Origin: Stramenopiles sp. TOSAG23-2
Lineage: Eukaryota > Sar
Assembly (NCBI GenBank): GCA_900128395.1
Contig: LT649253.1
Coordinates: 1 to 59,699 of the forward strand
Direction: 5' to 3'
DNA: 59,699 nucleotides
Shown one piece after another: positions 51,478-59,699 of this stretch (position 1 is its first letter; each line of letters opens with the position of its first letter). A program made the position numbers and the translations under genes. The notes beneath the pieces are model-generated. The model ran no database searches. It was not told where the DNA came from and saw nothing but the letters and a program-made list of their open reading frames with translations.

Positions 51478-54031
51478 AGCAATAATATCAAAGGATGATG
51501 ATGCAGATGCTGGTGCAGGGAAAGAAAAAGCAACTCCACCAAAACGAAACAAAAATGTGAATAATTTAAAAATTGATCCACCAATTGCAGCACGTACAGT
51601 TTCACCACCTTTGCCATTGTATAATTTTAAATCACCAGTGCATAAACCGTTAAAAAGTAGCAATACAAATGCTAGTAACAATTTAAATTATTCATCATCT
51701 AGCACGAAGAACCATAATAATAATAATAATAACAGTCGAAATAATAGCAAATCTAAAGTTTGGGTACAGAAACCACCTAAAACTGGAATCAATGTTCCTT
51801 TAATTTTTCCACCTCCATTTCATGTACGTTATGTACCACCAAAAGGCGAGCCTTTATATATACGCCGTCCTCAATTAGTGCCAGATATGTTATTAAGCGA
51901 TGCGGAACGTTTAGCAAAACCTGAATTAGTGAAAAATAGAGTTGTTTATGATAGTATAGAACCAAATCCAATTAAAGGAAAAGTATCACCAACGATAAAA
52001 ATAGTAGAAACAAACCCATTGCCACCAAATACGCAAGGTCCACCACCACCAGTAAAATTAGACCCATATTACATTGTAAATGGTTCCAACGATACGACAT
52101 TAGTATTTGAATCAAGATTTGAAAGTGGCAATTTAAGACGTGCAATACAAGTATATGATAATGAATATGATTTGATCATAAAACCAGATATTAATACACG
52201 TGGACATACACAATGGTTTTATTTTTCTGTTGCAAATACACGTAAGAAAACGAAATATAAATTTAACATGATTAATTTATATAAAGCTGATAGTTTATAT
52301 AATCGTGGAATGCAACCATTGATTTATAGTATGCGTGATGCAAATAAACAAAATGTAGGATGGGTTCGTCGTGGAGAAGAAGTTTGTTATTATCAAAATC
52401 ATATCAAACGTAGAGGTGGATATTATTACACTGCTACTTTTACAGTGGAATTTCCACATGATCAAGATACTGTATATTTAGCATATTGTTTTCCATATAC
52501 ATATTCTGATTTACAAAGGTATTTATATGCATTGGAGAAAGATCCAAAACGTAGAAATCGATTTCGTCGCCGTCCATTATGTCAAACGCTTGCTGGAAAC
52601 AATTGTGATTTATTAACTATTACATCATTTGCATGTGATTCACAAGCATTAAAAGCACGGAAAGGTGTCGTTGTCACTGCACGTGTTCATCCCGGTGAAA
52701 GTAATTCATCATATATGATGAAAGGGGTTATTGATTATTTAACCGGCCCGTCATTAGATGCGAAAATATTAAGAGATAATTTTGTCTTTAAAATTGTTCC
52801 AATGTTAAATCCAGATGGTGTCATTGTTGGAAATTATCGTTGCTCATTAGCTGGCGTTGATTTGAACCGAAATTGGGATAACCCATCGAGGAAACTAAAC
52901 CCAACAATTTATTATACAAAAAATATGATTCGTCGATTTATGGAAGATCGTGAAGTAATTTTATTTACAGATTTCCATGGTCATTCTAGAAAAATGAATG
53001 TATTTATGTATGGATGTGAAAATAGGCGAAAGTTATCAATGCGTTTGCGTGAACGTATCTTTCCAAGAATCTTATGGAAAAATTCTTCTATATTCTCATA
53101 TGCAGATTGTTCATTTAATGTTGGGCGTGGAAAAGAATCCACAGGTCGTGTAGTTGGATGGAAAGAATTAGGATTGCAAAATTCATATACAATGGAAGCA
53201 TCTTTTTGTGGTGCTGATTTTGGACGTCGGGCGGAACGTCATTTTACTGTTGTACAATTAGAAGAGATGGGACATTATTTTTGTGATACAATTTTAGATT
53301 ATTGTGATCCTGATCAAACGAAGGTACAAAATACATTGCGGGAATTACAAGCATTAAATCCATCTGGGCACAGTAGCAATGGAAGTAGTAGCAGCAATAA
53401 TAATAATAATGCTGACATTGCAGATTCAGATGGTAGTGATGATGAAACAACAACAACAACAACAAAATCGAAAAAAAAAAGTAAAAAGAAAAATAGTGGA
53501 GTGGCACGACGGCCAAGTAGGGATGGGAAAAACAGTAGCAATAATAGTACTAAATCAGATAACAATGGTAAGAAAAAACGTATGCGACGTCGTGCATCTT
53601 TACCATCTGTATCTGATTCTTCAAAAAATAAATCGGATTCTTCCAAAAATAAATCTGATTCAAAAAAGAAAAATAGCAAATCAAATAAAGAAAAAGTTCG
53701 TAGTAAAAATAAAGAATTATCTGTTGAAGAAGCATTAGCACAAGCAGATGCTGTTTTATCATCTTTATCAGTTGCAGTACCACCTCCAACAAGGAATAAA
53801 AGTGCAAACAATGAACCATTCACGAAAAAGAAGAGCAAAATGGTAAAACGACCTTTATCTGCAAGTTTAATTGAAGATACATTATCAAAATTAGAAAATA
53901 GCCATCGTAAAAAAGGTTCAAATGGTAGTAGAACATCAAATAATATCAATGGCGGTGTGACGAAAAGTGGTGCTTTACGTAGTAGTTTAGCACAAGCTGG
54001 TCGAAATTCTTTAAGTGGGTGGGGAAAGTAA
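50753..54031 (+). CDS. Cytosolic carboxypeptidase (M14B, AGBL2/3-like tubulin deglutamylase)
   Basis: One exon, 1,092 residues. Residues 1-330 and 870-1092 are low complexity with Asn, Asp, Ser and Lys runs. The N-domain of the CCP family starts at about 435 (LVFESRFESGNLRRAI, NTRGHTQWFYFSVAN). The M14 catalytic domain has H646-x-x-E649 in ARVHPGESNSS, NRNWD, H742 in FTDFHGHS, and E815 in TMEASFCG: two His and a Glu as Zn ligands plus the general base Glu, so it should be active. Known role: removing Glu residues from polyglutamylated tubulin tails or C-terminal residues of tubulin, chiefly in cilia and basal bodies. Agrees with DRC1/DRC5 in the same window. A choice within the CCP family cannot be made firmly. 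Confidence 0.9.
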
Positions 54032-54328
54032 AGAATTCTTTTTTTATATTAAAAAATATAATTAGTATTTTTGTATTTTATCGTAGTTATAAAAAATTTA
54101 CACTTCTCGTGCTAAGTAATATGCTCACAATACTCAATCGCAAGAATAATATGCTATCCTTACTACGAATAAGCTCTAATGCACCACCTCTGCAAACTAA
54201 AAAATATTTTAATAATCATTTTATATTTTAAAATATAATTTTTTACACCGTCGTCTTTAATTAAAAAAGAAAAATGCGCTGATATATGATAATATAATAC
54301 TCTTATAACACTTTACATTTTATTTTTT

Positions 54329-55267
54329 TTACGCATTTTCACCACCTTTACCAGCAACATATTTACTTTGTTGTTGTTGTTTGACGATATTATTTTTCTT
54401 TGTTGGCGTCTTTTCCTTTTTTTTCACTCTATGCATTGTATGTACTTTATTATCATTATCGTTTGATTTATTTAAAATAGCATTTTCTGTTAATGCAGTG
54501 ATTTCATCTTTTAAAACTGTAAGCATACCAGCTAAATATTGACATAATTTGTAAGGAAATGGTGATGCTATAGGAAATAATTTGCTATAATCACCTTTAT
54601 CCCATTCCTCTTCAATAATTGATTCCATTTCATCTACCCAATTTACAAGCTGAATAAAAAATAATTTTCTGACAGAAACGCTAGCTGATGCTCCTTTATA
54701 GTCCTTTAAAAATGTTGCTTTGTCTGGCAAAGGCAATGTATTGGTATGCATATTTAATAAATCTGCTAAAGGCCTATAATTTTTCCTTACTACTCTTCGT
54801 ATGAATTTACGATATTCAATTGCTAATTTTCCATTTGGATCAGCTACAATTTCTGTTTCTTTTTCCTTACCAACAAATGTCCATAATTGGATAGCATTAG
54901 GTGATGAAATATTTAAAACTAATTCTTTACATTTTTTTCCATCCTCACCAGCACCAAAAAACCATAGTTCAGATGCAGTTTCATCTGGACGTACTGGGCT
55001 AAACACTCCTGGATAAAGCACATGTTGTATAAAATTTACCCTTGCCCATAATCCCATATACGCAAGTGACTGGGCTGGACCAACAAGTTCAGTTAATATT
55101 TTCGTTTTATGGTCCAGTTCAATTTGTCTTAATTTTTCTTTCCGTTGCAAATTGGATTGTACATAATATCCAATAACAGCTATGACAGCAGACATGGCTA
55201 TTAAGACACCTTGGATAATTTGCGCATGTCCTTTATATGCTTCCGCGGCAGCATCAGTATCAACCAT
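54329..55267 (-). CDS. Single-pass membrane protein of unknown function
   Basis: The ATG at 55267 gives 312 residues (the frame is open a few codons further but only from a TTG). One hydrophobic segment at about 17-36 (IIQGVLIAMSAVIAVIGYYV) is followed by basic NLQRKEKLRQ, then a mostly helical domain (about 45-250) with motifs LVGPAQSLAYMGLWARVNFIQHV and ELWFFGAGEDGKKCKEL. The C-terminal 50 residues are Lys/Asn/Gln-rich. Several aromatic and charged blocks look conserved, suggesting a protist-wide uncharacterised family, but I recognise no domain. Confidence 0.7.
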   Translation of the reverse strand: MVDTDAAAEAYKGHAQIIQGVLIAMSAVIAVIGYYVQSNLQRKEKLRQIELDHKTKILTELVGPAQSLAYMGLWARVNFIQHVLYPGVFSPVRPDETASELWFFGAGEDGKKCKELVLNISSPNAIQLWTFVGKEKETEIVADPNGKLAIEYRKFIRRVVRKNYRPLADLLNMHTNTLPLPDKATFLKDYKGASASVSVRKLFFIQLVNWVDEMESIIEEEWDKGDYSKLFPIASPFPYKLCQYLAGMLTVLKDEITALTENAILNKSNDNDNKVHTMHRVKKKEKTPTKKNNIVKQQQQSKYVAGKGGENA

Positions 55268-55279
55268 TGTACTATTCAA

Positions 55280-55955
55280 ACTATTACTACTATTTCTTTG
55301 AATGGAGGGTGATCATCATTATATATTAAGAACGAGAAATATATAAATCCTTCATTGTCACTTTATAAAAAATAACGATGGTATAAGATATATATATATC
55401 AACAACTATCAACTGCTGATAAAAAAAATGTTGTAAAAATGTATGTGAAGTTTTTTACCTTAAATTAGCATACAAATAACATTGATCTATTTAGTATAGA
55501 AATAGGACTTCGTGTTATTTGTCAACTTTTCCTATCTATATATATGTACACTAGTAGGTATAATAAAATACCAAAAATGACCGTATTTGTTAAAAATGCG
55601 AAAAATATATAATGGATTTCCCACCTATCAAATGACAAATAATTTATATAGGTAAATGCGGAAATTAGAATACCAAATGAAAAACTTCTTTGCTGAAAAT
55701 TAAAAAAATAATGGCAACCAATAATATAATGTATTTACGTCGTTTTCGTTCTTTACCCATCATTTTTCATAAAAGATATTAAAATATATATATTTTAAAT
55801 TGGATAACAAACATGGAGGAAGGAAATCACTTTATAAAAGAATATATATCCATCTAAACATATTTTTTATTTCTTTCTCTCTCTATATATATATATTTAA
55901 CACCCGATACGTTCCTAAAAAATTGATATTTACATCTTTTTTTATCGTATATAGT
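55280..55955. promoter_or_regulatory. Divergent intergenic region, AT-rich
   Basis: Upstream of the one-TM gene (-) and PhyH gene (+). TA runs (55390-55400, 55880-55895), CT run before the PhyH start (55871-55885). No ORF except a low-complexity extension of the PhyH frame upstream of its ATG. Confidence 0.55.
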
Positions 55956-57034
55956 ATGTATATAACAGATGAACAAATACAACAATATAAACAAAATGGA
56001 TATTTAATTGTATCCAATTTTTTAGGAAAAAAAGAAGTACAAAAAGCAAAAGAAGGATTCTATCAATGTTTTGCTGATCCATGGTATGAAGCGAATGAAC
56101 AAATGAAAAGTCCACGAAATGCAGTTGGTGGATTTGGTGGTAATAGTAAAGGAAAAGGAATATTAATCTTTCGTAAGTACACTTCTATTTTCCTAAACCT
56201 AATATAGTATTAGAAAAATGCTCTCTCTCTAACACATCACTCATTTATATATTTATATTACACTATTTACGCTCCACAGCATGGCCAAATAAAGATCTAA
56301 ATAACATATGTGTACATCCAGATTTAATAGATGCATGTCAACGTATTATAGGAACTGAGAATATTCGATTATGTGAAGGACATTGTGGCATGAAATATGC
56401 AGCTGAATATAAAGACGGAACGACACCAGGATCACCACCTGATATGTACCATCAAGATTTTGGGAACAATACATTAGGTCCACGTTTACGCCCTCAAAAT
56501 GATGATTTTCAACATGTCGCTTGCTTTTATTGTTTGGATGATGTATCATTAGGTCAAGCTCCAATTCAAATGTGGCCTAATCATTCAAAGGATAAAAAAG
56601 ATGTTGAAAAGATGATAGTTCCTGGAGGTAGTATATGTTTTTATAGTATATATACGTATCATGCATCTAGTGAATGGAATATAAAAACAAATCCATATGG
56701 ACATCGACCTGTTATGTTTGTTTCATATTGCAATGCAAACCCAAATCGTTTATGGGATGGTGGAAGATATTTTACAATTAAATCTAGTCAAATTTACAGT
56801 GGACATTATTATCATAAAGGTGGTGTACAAAAAGCATTTTCATATGCAATGGAAGAATTTAATCCATTGCAATTAAAATGCGCTTTCATGTTACCACTTC
56901 CAGGGGATGAATTATGGACGGATGATTTTTTAAATGCATGGTGTAAACGATGGACTAAATTTAATCGTAAACCATATGATGATGCAAGAAAAATAAAAAA
57001 TCATGATAATAATAATCAACAAGCGAAATTGTAG
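55956..57034 (+). CDS. Phytanoyl-CoA dioxygenase (PhyH) family 2OG-Fe(II) oxygenase
   Basis: Exons 55956-56172 and 56280-57034; the 107-base intron is GTAAGT...CACAG and a split Pro codon (C+CA) joins in frame, giving 323 residues. The ATG at 55956 starts the fold (ITDEQIQQYKQNGYLIVSNF), the usual PhyH N-terminus. Iron ligands: H130-x-D132 in MYHQDF and a distal His in YTYHASSEW; the Arg in HRPVMFVSY is the likely 2-oxoglutarate anchor. Family members hydroxylate lipids and small metabolites. The substrate cannot be predicted. No peroxisomal targeting signal (the tail ends QQAKL, not SKL-like in a strict sense). Confidence 0.88.
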
Positions 57035-57482
57035 TTGTCATAATAAATATATTTTGATGATATAAATGGAAAGAGTGAAGAGTTCTAAATCAACCTGGAA
57101 CCATGTAAATCCTTTCCTTTTTGCGTCACAATTTCATGATGTGTAGGAACATATTGTAGAGAGTGGGTGTGTAAAAAAAACTACCTTGTGCCGAATATTT
57201 TTTTCCTTTTTTTTAAAATCACTTTTCTATTTCTATATATTTCATTTTTATTTCCACCATTGTCACCTGATTTGCAAAGTGACACGTGTTCAGTGCTTTT
57301 TTTCAAGGTTGCAGTAAAAATTACAAAAATATATAGATAGATGTAAAACTATAGATACACACAGAAAAAATATACAACAATACACACATAGATATATACG
57401 ACAGTAGTCATTAAAACAAAGTAACACATACACAATAAAACAAACATATTACGACGTGCATACAAAAAAATAAAAAAAAAAT
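57035..57482. other. Intergenic, AT-rich
   Basis: Between PhyH (+) and PDI (+). The PDI leader is CA/TA-rich with an A run before the ATG. Nothing else seen. Confidence 0.6.
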
Positions 57483-58928
57483 ATGAAAATAATATTATTA
57501 TTTGTAATAATAATAATTGCAATAACCAATGTATATGCTGGTGGAATGTATTCCAAATCATCAATGGTAGTTGATATGAATGAAAAAGAATTTAAAGAAA
57601 CAGTTTTAAAAGATAAAGATGGAATATGGTTAGTAGAATTCTATGCACCATGGTGTGGACATTGCAAAGCATTAGCTCCAGAATATCGTAAAGCAGCAAA
57701 AGCATTGAAAGGAATTGCAAAAATAGGTGCAGTAGATGCTGATGCAGAGAAAGCATTGGCTGGGAAATATCAAGTTCAAGGATTTCCAACCATTAAGATA
57801 TTTAGTACAGATAAGAAAAATCCAAAACCATATAATGGACAGCGTACTGCACGTGGTTTAGTAGATGGTTTATTAGCAGAGTATCGTTCTGTTGTTAATA
57901 GTAGACTCGGTGGTGGCGGTGGCGGTGATGGTGGTAGCGCGTCTGGTGGACGTGGTGGTGGCAGCGCAGGCGGTAATGCTGGTGGTGGCGGCGCCGCTGA
58001 TGCATTTGGATATAAAAATTCTGCTTCACATATTATAACTGATTCTAATTTTGACGATGTTGTTTTAAATAGTAAACAGCCATTCCTTGTTGAATTTTAT
58101 GCTCCATGGTGCGGTCATTGTAAAGCATTAGCTCCTGAATGGGTTCGTGCATCAAATGAATTAGAAGGTAAATTTAATTTAGGTGCAGTAGATGCAACCG
58201 TCCATCAAAATGTTGCACAACGATATGGTGTCCGTGGTTACCCGACTATTAAATATTTTCCACCAGGTAATAAAGATCAACCACCTGAAGATTATCAAGG
58301 TGGTCGTACTGCTAATGATATTGTCATGTGGGCAATGCAAAAAATGGAAGAGGCTGGATGGGAACCAGAAGTAGATGAGTTAAATGATGAAAAAGCATTT
58401 AAAAAAGTATGTGATAAAGCAGGAAAAATTTGTGTATTAACATTTTTACCTGATATACGAGATACTGGTAAAGATGGCAGAGAAGAAATTATACAAAAAA
58501 TTAAAAATGTTGCAAAGCGATCACAAGGTCCATTCATTTTCAATTGGGTTGCAGCAAATTCTCAACCAGGATTTGAAAAAGCTTTTGAAATGCAAGCTGG
58601 TTTCCCAGCAATTGCGTTGATGAATTATGGAAAGAAACGATATAGTGTTTTCACTGGAGCATTTGAAGAAAAGAAATTATTAAAATGTAAGTATAATATA
58701 CATATGTATATGTATATATAAAAACATATTTTCACTAACGACAATTATACTACATTTATATATAACACAGGGGTCAATGCAAAAGGTGGAACACGTGCAG
58801 GTAGACGTGGAAAGATTGAAAAAGACTGGCCATCATTTATGAAAACAGATCCATGGGATGGAACTGAACCTGAAGTATATGAGGAAGAATTTAGCTTGGA
58901 AGATTTAATGGGCGATGATGACGAGTAA
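57483..58928 (+). CDS. Protein disulfide isomerase with two thioredoxin domains (P5/PDIA6-like)
   Basis: Exons 57483-58686 and 58771-58928 (84-base GTAAGT...CACAG intron; a split Trp codon T+GG), 453 residues. Signal peptide MKIILLFVIIIIAITNVYA. Thioredoxin domain a with CGHC at 58-61 and domain a' with CGHC at 210-213, each in APWCGHCKALAPE. They are separated by a Gly/Ser linker (about 142-180). A third thioredoxin-like b domain follows (about 295-415). Known role: oxidising and isomerising disulfides of secreted proteins in the ER, consistent with the Cys-rich secreted proteins coded nearby. The C-terminus is acidic (DLMGDDDE) without a KDEL-type ER-retention signal, and a 118-bp exact duplication covers this end without changing it. 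Confidence 0.92.
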
Positions 58929-59105
58929 GGGATATAAAGTAAGCTGTACATATAATAACGATTGAGTATATCATACAAAAAGAAAAACTGAAGTATATGA
59001 GGAAGAATTTAGCTTGGAAGATTTAATGGGCGATGATGACGAGTAAGGGATATAAAGTAAGCTGTACATATAATAACGATTGAGTATATCATACAAAAAG
59101 AAAAA
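58870..59105. repeat. Exact 118-bp tandem duplication at the PDI 3' end
   Basis: 58870-58987 recurs at 58988-59105. Both copies contain the last about 18 codons and the TAA, so the gene ends at the first stop and the second copy lies in the 3' flank. Confidence 0.92.
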
Positions 59106-59254
59106 CCGGAAGATGTAACGAAGGTATGAAATGTGTGCGTAATAAAAGAGCGGTTACACACGTATATAAAACTCGTATATTTAATATGTATTACGGTATT
59201 TTAATATATTTGGCTTTTTCTTATCTCAAACATCCCACACAAAATCCTTTTTTT
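58929..59254. other. Convergent intergenic region
   Basis: Between PDI (+) and the ankyrin gene (-). Half of it is the second copy of the 118-bp duplication; the rest is AT-rich with nothing recognised. Confidence 0.6.
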
Positions 59255-59699
59255 TTAATGATTTAAATCACCATTACCATCTCCTACTCTTCTACCATTT
59301 TCATCATAAAAATTTGCTTTTCCACCTTTTAAACGTAAAAGTGCAATGATCTCTTGGCGAATTGGACTATCATTATTATGATATGCACAGTCCAGGGGAG
59401 TGCGCCCCCACCTGTCCTTCTTATTAATACTATCAATTGTCATGTGATTTAATAATAGTTCAATCAACCCCGTATTCGTTCTGTTAAAACATGCTGCTAA
59501 ATGTAATGCATTAATTCCATTACTATCTGCAATATTAGGATCAGCTTCACATTGTTCAATTAAATATTGAACTACTTGGAAATGTTCTTCTGCTGCAGCT
59601 GCCATTAAAGGTGTACCTTCATAACCACTACTAGTTTTACCGACTTGACTCACCATATCTTTCAATGTCATATCATCTCTGTAGCCATTCACATCACGA
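59255..59699 (-). CDS. Ankyrin-repeat protein (C-terminal part, cut by window end)
   Basis: A minus-strand frame open to the window edge, so the N-terminus lies outside. About 147 residues are visible, with roughly three ankyrin repeats: YEGTPLMAAAAEEHFQVVQYLIEQ, NGINALHLAACFNRTNTGLIELLL and DRWGRTPLDCAYHNNDSPIRQEIIALL, each with the TPL/ALH-xA and xLL features. It ends with a Gly/Asn-rich tail. Ankyrin repeats bind other proteins; the rest of the protein is needed to say more. Confidence 0.8.
   Translation of the reverse strand, partial: RDVNGYRDDMTLKDMVSQVGKTSSGYEGTPLMAAAAEEHFQVVQYLIEQCEADPNIADSNGINALHLAACFNRTNTGLIELLLNHMTIDSINKKDRWGRTPLDCAYHNNDSPIRQEIIALLRLKGGKANFYDENGRRVGDGNGDLNH

Noticed and set aside
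51214-51681. A 155-codon minus-strand Leu/Ser-rich frame opposite the carboxypeptidase N-terminus
   Set aside because: Antisense shadow of Asn/Asp/Ser-rich coding sequence; no domain or start context.
53314-53949. A 211-codon minus-strand frame opposite the carboxypeptidase C-terminus
   Set aside because: Leu/Phe-rich shadow of Lys/Ser/Asn codons on the coding strand.
1-59699. tRNA and rRNA genes
   Set aside because: No tRNA B-box-like GGTTCRANYCC with a matching acceptor stem and no rRNA-like conserved words were found by eye in the intergenic stretches; a covariance search would be decisive.

Overview
The window is nuclear DNA of a flagellated (ciliated) eukaryotic protist. It is very AT-rich. 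It carries GT-AG introns with strong GTAAGT donors and long intergenic AT tracts, and it encodes eukaryote-only proteins: a VPS13-type lipid-transfer protein, the nexin-dynein regulatory complex subunits DRC1 and DRC5, a tubulin-directed cytosolic carboxypeptidase, a PDI with signal peptide, and secreted EGF/vWD and beta-helix proteins. Many proteins carry Asn homopolymers encoded by AAT/AAC microsatellites. The lineage cannot be fixed from the sequence. A stramenopile or another free-living heterotrophic flagellate is plausible. No virus, plasmid, CRISPR, rRNA or tRNA was recognised.

Layout. 1-362: 3' end of a plus-strand Asn-rich gene, fused to a short inverted copy of the next gene. 1639-11419 (+): giant PH-TM-EF-hand VPS13-like gene. 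11740-12114 (+): small glyoxalase/VOC protein. 12147-12911 (-): inverted partial copy of DRC1. 17104-12922 (-): secreted coiled-coil/EGF/vWD/DNRLRE protein. 18170-21305 (+): coiled-coil protein, possibly flagellar (QRICH2-like). 23113-21836 (-) and 24362-26779 (+): DRC5 and DRC1, head to head. 31245-27778 (-): secreted YHYH / cupredoxin-like / beta-helix protein. 34468-31628 (-): Asn/Lys-rich protein with a PP1-docking motif. 35368-36657 (+): MFS transporter. 37737-37081 (-): coiled-coil SH3 protein with a CaaX box. 38299-40638 (+): membrane FIST-domain protein. 44055-41605 (-): coiled-coil protein. 44954-48196 (+): DUF229/alkaline-phosphatase-fold type II membrane protein. 49397-48387 (-): secreted collagen-like Cys-rich protein. 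50142-49756 (-): small zinc-finger ORF. 50753-54031 (+): cytosolic carboxypeptidase. 55267-54329 (-): one-TM unknown. 55956-57034 (+): PhyH dioxygenase. 57483-58928 (+): two-thioredoxin-domain PDI. 59692-59255 (-): ankyrin protein, cut by the window end.

Biological themes. A flagellar/axonemal set (DRC1, DRC5, the tubulin carboxypeptidase, and possibly the 18-21 kb coiled-coil protein) sits with a set of secreted or cell-surface proteins (vWD/EGF, YHYH, collagen-like, DUF229) and membrane lipid-transfer and sensor proteins (VPS13-like, FIST).

Assembly quality. At least fourteen places carry an exact direct duplication. Thirteen are back-to-back with period 88-146 bp; the fourteenth repeats about 57 bp at a spacing of 94 bp. 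Three of them break an ORF that becomes continuous, with matching codon phase, if one copy is removed. A separate inverted copy of DRC1 at 12.1-12.9 kb lacks both of the duplications found in the main DRC1 gene. Together with a 72-N gap flanked by the same 10 bp and an inverted VPS13 fragment at base 1, this points to uncollapsed contig overlaps and inverted chimeric joins, as seen in amplified or single-cell DNA, rather than biology. Gene models below say where this matters.
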